This document shows, piece by piece, positions 1-8,874 of a stretch of DNA of 12,032 nt. The stretch covers positions 1-12,032 of the forward strand of contig DATKLX010000249.1 in assembly GCA_035542155.1 (NCBI GenBank). Reading direction: 5' to 3'. This DNA is from DATKLX01 sp035542155 (GTDB lineage: Bacteria; Chloroflexota; Anaerolineae; Anaerolineales; Anaerolineaceae). Made by a program: the position numbers and the translations under genes. The notes beneath the pieces are model-generated. The model was not told the origin of the DNA. It searched no databases and was given only the letters and a program-made list of their open reading frames with translations. Each line of letters starts with the position of its first letter. The stretch's first letter is position 1.

Positions 1-768
1 TTCCATCTGAGCAAAGACAGGTTGCTACTGGGCATCCTATCCGGCGTTCTGCTGGCCTTCCACTTCGCTACCTGGATCACTTCGCTGGAATATACCTCTG
101 TCGCCAGCTCCGTCGTGCTGGTGACGACGATCCCCTTATGGGTAGTTCTGCTTTCTCCCATTTTCCTGAAAGAGAGGTTGAGCTCCTGGACGATCGCCGG
201 CATGGGAGTCGCTCTAATCGGTGGGACCGTGGTGGGATTGAGCGACTCCTGCCAGTTAACCTCGACTGGAATTCTCTGCCCCGGCCTGGACCATTTTCTT
301 CAGGGGAAAGCCTTTTTCGGCGATCTGCTTGCCCTGGCAGGAGCCTTCATGGCAGCGGGCTACCTGATGGCCGGGCGCCGGCTGCGCCCGACCTTAAACC
401 TGATCTCCTATACGTTCCTGGTCTATGGGATTGCCGCGGTTGTCCTGATAGGCTTGATGTTCGCAGCCGGGAACCGGCCTTTCGGCTACCCACCATTGAC
501 CTACTTCTGGCTCCTCTGCCTGGCAGTAATTCCCCAGCTCCTTGGTCATTCGACATTTAACTGGGCGCTCCGCCACGTCCCGGTTGCCTACGTGTCGATT
601 TCTCTCCTTGGCGAGCCGATTGGATCGACGATCCTCGCTTACCTCATCTTGAGGGAAACCCCGGGTGTGATCAAGCTGGCCGGCGCTGGGCTCCTCCTGA
701 TTGGGATTGTCCTTGCCTCCCGCGTCGAAGCATCCCAATCTGTTCCGGACGTCGAGCCTGCTACCTGA
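1..768 (+). CDS. EamA/DMT-family membrane permease, C-terminal part (5' end outside window)
   Basis: The frame is open to the left edge (codon 1 begins at base 1), giving 255 residues and a TGA stop at 766-768. EamA proteins of the drug/metabolite transporter superfamily are usually about 300 residues with ten membrane helices in two five-helix repeats, so roughly the first one or two helices are missing. The visible protein is a succession of hydrophobic segments. The end of the first EamA repeat reads FLKERLSSWTIAGMGVALIGG, and the second repeat ends with the typical pattern LGEPIGSTILAYLILRE followed by a last helix GAGLLLIGIVLASR. A short polar tail follows. The protein should sit in the cytoplasmic membrane and export or import a small metabolite, but the substrate cannot be told from sequence. 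A TTG at 22 is only an internal codon. The gene converges on malQ with 4 bp between stops and no visible terminator. Confidence 0.88.
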   Translation, partial: FHLSKDRLLLGILSGVLLAFHFATWITSLEYTSVASSVVLVTTIPLWVVLLSPIFLKERLSSWTIAGMGVALIGGTVVGLSDSCQLTSTGILCPGLDHFLQGKAFFGDLLALAGAFMAAGYLMAGRRLRPTLNLISYTFLVYGIAAVVLIGLMFAAGNRPFGYPPLTYFWLLCLAVIPQLLGHSTFNWALRHVPVAYVSISLLGEPIGSTILAYLILRETPGVIKLAGAGLLLIGIVLASRVEASQSVPDVEPAT

Positions 769-772
769 GGTA

Positions 773-2291
<1,519 letters not shown>

Positions 2292-2302
<11 letters not shown>

Positions 2303-3554
2303 AGGGTAATCTCCGTGTTTGAATGTAGTCTCCAGCGCGGATGGTTAGGTCCCCGAAATCCGTTGGGATTACCTCCGTTCCGACCGTTGCTCCTGATTTT
2401 AACACGATCCGGGCTGGCAGGATACTGTTTTTTCCCACCATGGCGAGACTGAAATCATTGGGATCCTCCAGGTTGCCGATCCGGGCTTCTTCGCCGACCT
2501 GAACCCTTTTATCCAGGATGGCGCGGTGGATGATGCTGCCCCTTTCTATCACGCAGTCCGTCAGGAGGATCGATTCGCTGATCGTGGTTCCTGCGCAAAT
2601 CTTCACCCCGGGTGAAAGCACGCTGCGTATCACGCGAGCGCCGGGTTCGATCATGCAGCCGTCCGAGAGCATACTATCAACGATCTCGGCGCCGCGGCCA
2701 ATCCACACTGGAGGTCTTTCTTCAGTCTTTGTGTGGATAATCCAGGAGCGGTTGTTCAAGTCTAAGGCGGGCGGTGTTGTTAGCAGATCCATATGCGCTT
2801 GCCAGTATGAGTGGGTCGTTCCCACATCAACCCAATATCCCGAATAGGGGTAAGCATAGACCTTGACTCCTTTATCCACCAGCCTGGGGATGATGTTTTT
2901 TCCAAAGTCGTGGTCAGAATCCACAACTAGGTGATCTTCCCACAGTGCCCGGTCGAGCACGTTCAGATTAAAAACGTATACACCCATGTTCGCCATCGTG
3001 GATGGCGGTTCTTTCGGTTTCTCGACAAACGAATTGACCTGGTAATTCTCACCGATCCCAACGATGCCAAACCGCGAGGCTTCTTCCAGCGGAACTTCGA
3101 TTGTCGCGATCGTCAGGTCCGCCTGGTGATCGACGTGAAAGGTGATCATGGCTTCGTAATCCATAGCGTAGATGTGATCGCCGGAAAGAATAATAATGAT
3201 GTCGGGCTTGTTTCGTTTCACAAAGGAAAAATTCTGCTGGATTGCATTTGCGGTCCCCGAGAACCAATCGGATGGCCGTCGCGCCTTATACGGCGTATAG
3301 ATCCGCACCCCGCCGGTAAAGTCGCGGTTCAGATCCCAGGGGCCGCCTGCGCCGATGTGCTCGATCAATGATTGTGGGCGATATTGGGCCATGATCATCA
3401 CATCGAAGATACCCGAATTGACGCAATTGGAAAGCGTAAAATCGATGATCCGATATTTACCCGCGAATGGGACCGCGGGCTTGGTCCGCTTGGCGGTCAG
3501 AATTCCCAACCTGGCTCCCTCACCTCCCGCAAGGATGATAGCGGTGGTTTTCAT
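2292..3554 (-). CDS. glgC: Glucose-1-phosphate adenylyltransferase (ADP-glucose pyrophosphorylase)
   Basis: It makes ADP-glucose and pyrophosphate from glucose-1-phosphate and ATP, the committed step of bacterial glycogen synthesis, in the cytoplasm. From the ATG the protein has 420 residues, the normal length. The N-terminal nucleotidyltransferase domain shows GGEGARLGILTAKRTKPAVP (10-29), KYRIIDFTLSNCVNSG, GTANAIQQN (100-108), the metal-binding-type SGDHIYAMDY (124-133), VEKP (177-180) and YWVDVGT (240-246). From about 285 a hexapeptide left-handed beta-helix follows, as in other GlgC proteins. A TTG directly before the ATG (3555-3557) could also initiate and would abut the glgA stop. I prefer the ATG, with an AAGGGA-like site about ten bases upstream inside the glgA tail. 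The gene sits 3 bp after glgA and overlaps malQ by 11 bp. Allosteric control is typical of the family, but the effector cannot be read from the sequence. Confidence 0.97.
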
Positions 3555-3557
3555 CAA

Positions 3558-5027
3558 TTAGAGTCCCTTCATTTCAAGATAAACGGTAGCATAAGCGATG
3601 GCTGATCGATCCCAGGAGAAATCCTGGGCCATCCCATTGCGTTGGATGGTTTCCCAGCTTTTTGGCTCGCAAAACACTGCCAGCGCCCGGCGGAGCGCCT
3701 TCGTAAACGCCGCCGGGGTCGCCTTATCGAACAAGAAACCCGTTCCAATCGTGCTCTTGGTGTGCGAGACGATCGAGTCTTTTAAACCACCTGTAGATCG
3801 CGCCAGGGGTAAGCAGCCATACCGCATCGCGATCATCTGGGCCAGACCGGAGGGTTCGTACCGGGAGGGCATGACCAGGATATCAGCGCCGGCGTACAAA
3901 CGGTGAGCCAGGCGGCTATCAAATCGAAGCGCAGCCTTTACTCGATCCGGATAATCATCCGCCAGACGTTGGGCGGCCTGTTCCAGCAGCGCATCCCCGG
4001 TTCCCAGGATGATTGCCTGCCAGCTTTGATCCACCGCATCGCGCAGCCCTTCCAGGGCGTAATCGACCCCTTTTTGGGGATCCATGCGGCCGATCATAGT
4101 CAGCAGGGGTATTCTTTCCCCCGGTGGCAATTGAAATTCTGTCTGAAGCGCTTTCTTATTCACAGCGCGGACTTCCAGGTTGTCAGCCGAATAAGGAATG
4201 TCCAGTGCCGGATCAGTCTGCGGATCCCAGGCGTGGGTGTCCAATCCGTTCAGGATCCCAATGATATCCTTTTCGCGCGTTTTAAGATAGTCTTGCAGGT
4301 TGCAGCCGAACTCAGGTGTCAGGATTTCTTTCGCATAGCCAGGAGAAACCGGCATGATCCGGTCGGCTGCAGCCAATCCCATCGGCAGTGGAAGCGTGCG
4401 CGCCCAATCCGGCAGCCCGGCATCTTCGGCCGGCTCAATCCCAAACAGCTCCTGGGCTGCCTGGGTGCCTGCGCCCATGAAAGGCAGGTTGTGGACCGAG
4501 AGGATCGATTTGGTAGATTGCCAGAATAGATCGGTTTTGCGTAGCTCGCGCAACCGGAAAACCGCCAGGGCTGTGTGCCAGTCATTCGCGTGGAGGATAT
4601 CCGGAGCCCAATCAAGGTACCGGGCGAGTTCCAGTGTCGCCAGTGAAAAATAAGTGAATTTCGCCCCATCGGCCGGGATATCCCGCGAATAAACCGGGCC
4701 TTCTTTGGGGATATATGGGCCGGCAATCAAATAAATGGGCAGCCCATCGATCTCGGTCTGGTAGACCTGTGTTTCCACATCTCCATCCCGGCTGGCGACC
4801 GTGAATTTGCCAGCCGGCGAGATTTTCGCCAGGTCAGTCCGGGTCCCCGGGTGGAATGGGATCACCAGGCGCACATCCAGGCTCGTTCCGCCTGTCCTGG
4901 CGGGGTCGATTTTTCGTAAAAAGCGCGGCAGTGTCCCGGCGACATCCCCCAGGCCACCGACTTTGATCAACGGGTCAGCCTCGGCTGCCAGGAATAACAC
5001 TCGGAGATTGGCTGGTTGTGCGTTCAT
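3558..5027 (-). CDS. glgA: Glycogen synthase (ADP-glucose-type, GT5)
   Basis: It transfers glucose from ADP-glucose to the non-reducing end of an alpha-1,4-glucan. The 489-residue length fits bacterial GlgA (about 480). The GT5 N-terminal domain has the sugar-nucleotide loop KVGGLGDVAGTLPR (22-35), HANDWHT (146-152) and the NGLDTHAWDP hinge (260-269). The C-terminal Rossmann half has GRMDPQKG (313-320), the catalytic-site stretch MPSRYEPSGL (386-395, E391 matching the conserved Glu of GT-B retaining synthases) and STGGLKDS (411-418). The ATG is preceded by GAGGA at about ten bases. It starts 23 bp after the amidohydrolase-CYTH gene and is followed almost at once by glgC, so synthesis of substrate and polymerase is co-expressed. 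A plant-type or eukaryotic UDP-glucose synthase is excluded by the GT5 motifs. Confidence 0.97.
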   Translation of the reverse strand: MNAQPANLRVLFLAAEADPLIKVGGLGDVAGTLPRFLRKIDPARTGGTSLDVRLVIPFHPGTRTDLAKISPAGKFTVASRDGDVETQVYQTEIDGLPIYLIAGPYIPKEGPVYSRDIPADGAKFTYFSLATLELARYLDWAPDILHANDWHTALAVFRLRELRKTDLFWQSTKSILSVHNLPFMGAGTQAAQELFGIEPAEDAGLPDWARTLPLPMGLAAADRIMPVSPGYAKEILTPEFGCNLQDYLKTREKDIIGILNGLDTHAWDPQTDPALDIPYSADNLEVRAVNKKALQTEFQLPPGERIPLLTMIGRMDPQKGVDYALEGLRDAVDQSWQAIILGTGDALLEQAAQRLADDYPDRVKAALRFDSRLAHRLYAGADILVMPSRYEPSGLAQMIAMRYGCLPLARSTGGLKDSIVSHTKSTIGTGFLFDKATPAAFTKALRRALAVFCEPKSWETIQRNGMAQDFSWDRSAIAYATVYLEMKGL

Positions 5028-5050
5028 CGGTTGGATTCCTCAAATTCTGT

Positions 5051-7027
5051 TCAGGTTTCCTCAACAACCTCGAAATAATCTTTCGTCACCGTTTCCTGGT
5101 TAGACAGGCCCAAGAGGCTGATTAACTGAGCAACCAGGCTGGATTTGTTCTCTGCATCCTGACGGCTCCACGTGCTGCTTTTAATCTCTACATAATGGCC
5201 CAGCTCCGGCTTGAGCACATGGTCTACATTGACGAAGAACTCTGTCCCTTGATAGCGGATTAGGTAACGCATCCGGTCTTTCTCAATCTCCAACTCCGTG
5301 TTCGGTTTAAAGTACTCCCGGTAGAAGCGCAGGCTGTGGGTGGCCGGCGCAAGATACCGGCTCCGTGAGAGGAGCACTTCCTGCGGGAATCTGCGCTCTC
5401 GCGCCTGGCCGATCAGAGTCAGCCGCGAGCGCACGTTGGTCACCTCGTACTTTTCGTTTACAAAATCATCTTCCCGGTAGCGGAGCCGGCCCTGGTCCGG
5501 GTCATCGAATAGAAAATAGGTATCATACTGGTGGTAATGCCGGATACGGACGATTTCCAACCCCTGCTTTTGGATCCCTTCGATTACCGGAGCTGGATCG
5601 GGGATGCGCACTTTGACCTGCACCTCGAAGCTCTCTTCCTCCATCGCTCCTCCGATCGCGATCAACTTGGACAGCACGGAGTGCTCCCGTTCGATGAGGA
5701 ACGCATCGATCTGTTTGGCATAATTCTGGCTGGCGTAGACAAGCTCACTCTCGTCTAACGTGGTGAGCCTGCGCTCCCGCATCAACCAGCGCCCACGGAC
5801 CATCACGTCGGTGACATCCGTCGATTTTCCGGCGTAAACGATCTGCGAATATGGCCCATTCGGATCGTGGCGGAAGCGGGGTGAATTGTGAAGCCCGGAA
5901 AGGTCTACGATAATCAGATCCGCCTGTTTCCCTGCCTCAATCGAGCCGGTCAGGTCGCCGATATGCATGGCCTGTGCGCCCAACCGGGTAGCCATAGCCA
6001 GCGCTGTTCTGGCTGGCAGCGCGGTCGGATCGCCGCTGGTCCCTTTTGCCAGGAAAGCTGCCAGGCGTACCTCTTCGAACATATCCAGGTCGTTGTTGGA
6101 AGCCGGTCCATCCGTGCCGATCCCCACGTTGACCCCCAGGTCCAGCATCCGTTTGACCGGCGCGACCCCCGAGGCCAGCTTCAAGTTCGAGGATGGGTTG
6201 TGCGCCACCCCTACCTTCGAGTGCAGCATCGTCCGGATTTCACCTTCGTCCACGTGAACGCAGTGCGCAGCAAGGACCTTGGCGTCGAACAGATTTTGCT
6301 TTTTTACGTAGGGGATCACCGGCATACCGTACTCGTTGCGCATGTTTTCCACTTCGAGCGCGGTTTCCGCGAGATGCGTGTGCAGGGGGACGTCAAACTC
6401 CGCGGCCAGGGCGGCAGTCGCACGCAAGATCTCCGCGGTGCAGGTATACGGAGCGTGCGGGGCGACCGAGGGGACGATCAGCGGGTGCCCTTTCCACTTC
6501 TGGATGTATTCTCGCGCGGCGGCCAGGGATTCTTCGTACGATTGAGCGTCAGGGGTAGTAAATTTCAGTACAGTTTGCGCGCATAGCGCGCGCACGCCGG
6601 TCTCCGCAGTGGCCCTGGCGACGCTCTCCTCGAAATAATACATATCGGCAAAACAGGTCACCCCGCTGCGGATCATCTCCGAACAGGCCAGGAGTGTTCC
6701 CAGGCGGACAAAGTCTGGTGAGACGAACTCCCGCTCGACGGGCATCATATATCCCATCAGCCATACGTCCAGGCGCAGATCGTCGGCCAGGCCCCGCAGC
6801 AGGGTCATCGGCGCGTGGGTGTGAGCGTTGATCAGGCCGGGCATCACCACCTTTCCACCGCAGTCGATGGTTTCCGCTGCTGTATATTCGCTCCGGATCT
6901 GCAGTTCCGGCTCGGCGGCGACGATCAGATCCCCCTTGATCGCTACAGCTCCTGGCTCGTAGATATGGAACTGTTCGTCCATGGTAAGGACCAATGCGTT
7001 GGTGAAAATCAAGTCAATTTGATTCAT
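5051..7027 (-). CDS. Amidohydrolase (MTA/SAH deaminase-like) fused to a CYTH-like domain
   Basis: One uninterrupted 658-residue frame holds two domains. Residues 1 to about 450 are an amidohydrolase of the 5-methylthioadenosine/S-adenosylhomocysteine deaminase type. They show HTH metal ligands at 69-71, M-P-V-E98, H191 in APHAPYT, H218 with E221 in HTHLAET, H255 in AHCVH and D306 in GTDGPASNN. Family members remove the 6-amino group of adenosine-type nucleosides using one zinc or iron; close relatives act on other amidines, so the substrate is uncertain. Residues from about 466 to 656 look like a CYTH (triphosphate-tunnel) domain. They begin FEVQVKVRI, continue with a YDTYF strand, GRLRYRED (513-520), FFVNVDHVL and HYVEIKSS (611-618), and end in a helix. 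The usual ExExK reads E468-x-Q470-x-K472. There is no signal peptide, so it should be cytoplasmic. The ATG has only a weak GGAT ribosome site. It lies 38 nt after cinA and 23 bp before glgA. The deaminase part is secure; the CYTH call is by motif reading. Confidence 0.85.
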   Translation of the reverse strand: MNQIDLIFTNALVLTMDEQFHIYEPGAVAIKGDLIVAAEPELQIRSEYTAAETIDCGGKVVMPGLINAHTHAPMTLLRGLADDLRLDVWLMGYMMPVEREFVSPDFVRLGTLLACSEMIRSGVTCFADMYYFEESVARATAETGVRALCAQTVLKFTTPDAQSYEESLAAAREYIQKWKGHPLIVPSVAPHAPYTCTAEILRATAALAAEFDVPLHTHLAETALEVENMRNEYGMPVIPYVKKQNLFDAKVLAAHCVHVDEGEIRTMLHSKVGVAHNPSSNLKLASGVAPVKRMLDLGVNVGIGTDGPASNNDLDMFEEVRLAAFLAKGTSGDPTALPARTALAMATRLGAQAMHIGDLTGSIEAGKQADLIIVDLSGLHNSPRFRHDPNGPYSQIVYAGKSTDVTDVMVRGRWLMRERRLTTLDESELVYASQNYAKQIDAFLIEREHSVLSKLIAIGGAMEEESFEVQVKVRIPDPAPVIEGIQKQGLEIVRIRHYHQYDTYFLFDDPDQGRLRYREDDFVNEKYEVTNVRSRLTLIGQARERRFPQEVLLSRSRYLAPATHSLRFYREYFKPNTELEIEKDRMRYLIRYQGTEFFVNVDHVLKPELGHYVEIKSSTWSRQDAENKSSLVAQLISLLGLSNQETVTKDYFEVVEET

Positions 7028-7065
7028 GGGGTATCCAATTTCTGCTGCCTTTTTCTTCTGAATTT

Positions 7066-8220
7066 CTATTCGGCTTTCATCGTTCTTCGCACAAAATCCA
7101 TTCCATTATTGGTCGCCCAGATGGTGGCGTTCCCCGGTGCCCCTCCGTAGAAGCGCTGTTCTTCAAGCATGCCGCCTGGGGTGATCAGAGTCAGATGCAG
7201 ATGCTGCCTGGTACCGTCCGCTTCGAGGTGAATTCCCAGGCCAATCCGCGCCTGGCGGGCCTGCATGAAGCCGTTCAGACGGTTTTTTACCTCTTCGACC
7301 CGGGTCGCATCGGGGAGAACCTCTCCGCCGACAAATGGGCCTTCAGCTTGCGCCAGCCGCTGCAGGAGCCGTCCACCAACCCCGGCCTCGACCGTCACCA
7401 GCTCTAGGCCGCGGGTCGCCAGGGCTTTGAGCGTCACCCCTTCGAGGGTCTCCTCATCTTCTCCAAAGATCAATCCATCCAGCCTTGCGCGGATGATCTC
7501 CACGGTTTCATTGATCAAATCTCGGGCTTCCTGCATTGAAGCCGCTTTCGCGGTCACCCGGATGTCGACCTGACCTGGATGCGCGGCCAGTCCCACTGTC
7601 GGGTTGGCCTGCTCCTCCAGATCGGCAACCAGCTCGTCTACGACCGATTCCCCAACGGCTGCCGTGTGGAGCACGCGTGCCTGGATCGTCCCGGCAATCT
7701 GGAACCGCCGACGAAGAAACGGGAGCACGTAGTTTTCCACCAGATATTCCATCTCGCGCGGGACGCCTGGCAGCGAGATCACCACCTGTTTGCCGGTATC
7801 GAAGATGAACGCCGGTGCGGTGCCGACCGGGTTCTCAACCTCTGCGGCTCCCTGGGGGATATAGGCCTGGCGTTTGTTATTTTCTGAAGGGGTTCGCCCG
7901 TAGCGGTTGAACCGTTCCTGGATCTGCTCCCAGAGCTCAGGGCGGTATTCAAGGTCCACCCCCAGCGCAATGGCGACTGCCTGGCGGGTAGGATCGTCCA
8001 CCGTAGGGCCTAGCCCACCGGTCGTCAGGACGATATCCGCTCGCTGCAGGGCTTCCTGGATCGTTTGCGCGATCCGGGTTGCGTTATCGCCGACCATCGA
8101 CGCCCGGAATAAATCCAGCCCGGCGTTTCGGAAGGATCGGGCCAGATAACGCGTATTGGTGTCCTGGATCTCACCCAAGAGGAGTTCGGTACCGATGGCG
8201 ATAATCTCAACGACAGGCAT
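7066..8220 (-). CDS. cinA: CinA-like protein: MoCF (COG1058) domain with degenerate PncC-like C terminus
   Basis: From the chosen ATG the protein has 384 residues. The N-terminal half is a molybdopterin-binding/COG1058 domain: IIAIGTELLLGEIQDTN near the start, TTGGLGPTVDDPT (66-78), NPVGTAPAF (130-138) and LPGVPREM (150-157). In CinA proteins this domain is linked to ADP-ribose/NMN metabolism. A KH-like linker with AHPGQVDIRVTAKA follows (about 213-226). The last 130 residues align loosely with the PncC nicotinamide-nucleotide amidase domain, but the catalytic AESCTGG motif reads VEAGVGG (277-283) and the usual glycine-rich TGIAGPGG segment is missing, so deamidase activity is doubtful. A GTG 15 bp upstream (8235) is in frame, but the ATG at 8218-8220 has GGAGAGAGA directly before it and begins at the family N terminus. 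It is the first gene of the minus-strand block and is divergent from yraN. Confidence 0.9.
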   Translation of the reverse strand: MPVVEIIAIGTELLLGEIQDTNTRYLARSFRNAGLDLFRASMVGDNATRIAQTIQEALQRADIVLTTGGLGPTVDDPTRQAVAIALGVDLEYRPELWEQIQERFNRYGRTPSENNKRQAYIPQGAAEVENPVGTAPAFIFDTGKQVVISLPGVPREMEYLVENYVLPFLRRRFQIAGTIQARVLHTAAVGESVVDELVADLEEQANPTVGLAAHPGQVDIRVTAKAASMQEARDLINETVEIIRARLDGLIFGEDEETLEGVTLKALATRGLELVTVEAGVGGRLLQRLAQAEGPFVGGEVLPDATRVEEVKNRLNGFMQARQARIGLGIHLEADGTRQHLHLTLITPGGMLEEQRFYGGAPGNATIWATNNGMDFVRRTMKAE

Positions 8221-8418
8221 TCTCTCTCCATTCACCTCTCAGGATTGCAAGCACAGTAACCGGGCTCCTTAAACAGGCAAATATCTGGATATTCGCGTGC
8301 GAGTATTCATGGGTTGATTGAATATGGGCCTTTTATCTTGCTTTCCCGGATAGAGGCCCCGGGAACCTCCTCGCCGTCTCGCTGTGTTTTCTCCCATGGG
8401 TTCCGGACAGCTAGGATT
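8221..8418 (-). promoter_or_regulatory. Long structured 5' leader of the cinA-glg operon
   Basis: If transcription starts about seven bases after the -10 at 8425-8430, the cinA message has a leader of about 200 nt. It contains inverted repeats. TTCCCGG (8343-8349) pairs with CCGGGAA (8359-8365) over a 9-nt loop. GGAACC (8362-8367) pairs with GGTTCC (8399-8404). TATTCA (8304-8309) pairs with TGAATA (8319-8324). AATATC (8280-8285) pairs with GATATT (8288-8293). The first two share bases 8362-8365 and cannot form together. No T-run follows any of them, so a simple terminator is not evident. I recognise no known riboswitch consensus. Confidence 0.4.
8226..8229 (-). promoter_or_regulatory. Ribosome binding site deciding the cinA start
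   Basis: The minus strand reads GGAG, then AGAGA, then ATG at 8218-8220. This strong site at five-base spacing supports the ATG over the in-frame GTG at 8235, whose only purine-rich stretch touches the start codon itself. Confidence 0.75.
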
Positions 8419-8423
8419 GCAAG
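8241..8423. repeat. Pair of 11-bp direct repeats in the divergent control region
   Basis: The plus-strand sequence AGGATTGCAAG occurs at 8241-8251 and again at 8413-8423, 172 bp apart. A shorter copy of its beginning (AGGATTG) occurs at 8483-8489, over the yraN -10. One full copy covers the predicted cinA transcription start and the other lies just before the cinA ribosome site. It could be a regulator site or chance; the segment between shows no terminal inverted repeats. Confidence 0.45.
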
Positions 8424-8424
8424 T

Positions 8425-8452
8425 AGTTTAACACGAAATCAAGAATTGTCAA
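8425..8452 (-). promoter_or_regulatory. Sigma70-like promoter for the cinA-glg operon
   Basis: On the minus strand a perfect -35 TTGACA (8447-8452) is followed after 16 bases by TAAACT (8425-8430), matching four of six -10 positions. The predicted start is near 8418. It lies 6 bp from the -35 of the divergent yraN promoter, so two polymerases could hardly bind at once. Confidence 0.55.
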
Positions 8453-8458
8453 ACTTCC

Positions 8459-8487
8459 TTGACGGATCCCCTCGATCCGCGTAGGAT
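8459..8487 (+). promoter_or_regulatory. Sigma70-like promoter for yraN-miaA
   Basis: TTGACG (8459-8464), a 17-base spacer, then TAGGAT (8482-8487). The spacer carries the inverted repeat CGGATC (8463-8468) / GATCCG (8474-8479) with a 5-base loop, possibly an operator. The predicted start falls near 8494, the first base of the yraN GTG, so the message would be leaderless or nearly so. AGGA inside the -10 could instead act as a ribosome site for a longer transcript. Confidence 0.5.
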
Positions 8488-8493
8488 TGATTC

Positions 8494-8874
8494 GTGAGAA
8501 AGACGAAAACACACCGCCAATCTGTTGGCGCCTGGGGAGAACAGGTTGCTGAAACCTATCTCACCAGCCGCGGCTGGCAGATCCTGGGAAAGAATCTGCG
8601 CACTCCCTACGGCGAGATCGATATCCTCGCCCGCCAGGGCGATCAACTGGTATTTGTCGAGGTGAAGACGCGCACCAGCGTGTCGTTTGGGCTTCCGGAG
8701 GCTTCGATCAACGTCAAAAAACAAATCCACATGATCCATGCCGCGGAGGCATACCTCCAGGCCAGTCCCGATCTGGGGGAGGTTTCCTGGCGGATCGACG
8801 TCATCGCCATTTTGGGTAAGCCTGGCGATCCCCTTCCTCCGGCGATCGAGGTTTTCGAAAATGCGCTTTCCTGA
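8494..8874 (+). CDS. yraN: YraN/UPF0102 family protein (nuclease-like fold)
   Basis: 126 residues, the usual UPF0102 length (about 120). The family has an archaeal Holliday-junction-resolvase-like/restriction-endonuclease fold; its cellular role is not well defined. Visible signatures are GAWGEQVAETYLTSRGW (12-28), the acidic YGEIDILA (39-46, E41 and D43), FVEVKTR (54-60, E56 and K58, matching the E-x-K of this nuclease fold) and RIDVI (100-104). The start must be the GTG at 8494 or later, because an in-frame TGA lies at 8488-8490, one codon away; the next methionine is far inside the domain. The 3' end overlaps miaA by 14 bp, so the two are probably one operon driven by the promoter just upstream. 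Confidence 0.92.
   Translation: MRKTKTHRQSVGAWGEQVAETYLTSRGWQILGKNLRTPYGEIDILARQGDQLVFVEVKTRTSVSFGLPEASINVKKQIHMIHAAEAYLQASPDLGEVSWRIDVIAILGKPGDPLPPAIEVFENALS

Noticed and set aside
5888..6586. 232-codon plus-strand open frame opposite the amidohydrolase
   Set aside because: Antisense shadow of the metal-binding core of the deaminase domain; low-complexity Arg/Gly composition.
8343..8365. Intrinsic terminator in the divergent control region
   Set aside because: The 7-bp hairpin is stable, but no T-run follows it on either strand.
8252..8412. Small insertion element flanked by the 11-bp direct repeats as target duplication
   Set aside because: The ends between the repeats are not inverted copies of each other and no transposase remnant is present.
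8738..8860. N-terminal extension of miaA
   Set aside because: The frame is open to 8738, but this part overlaps yraN in another frame. The ATG at 8861 has a good ribosome site and fits the family N terminus.
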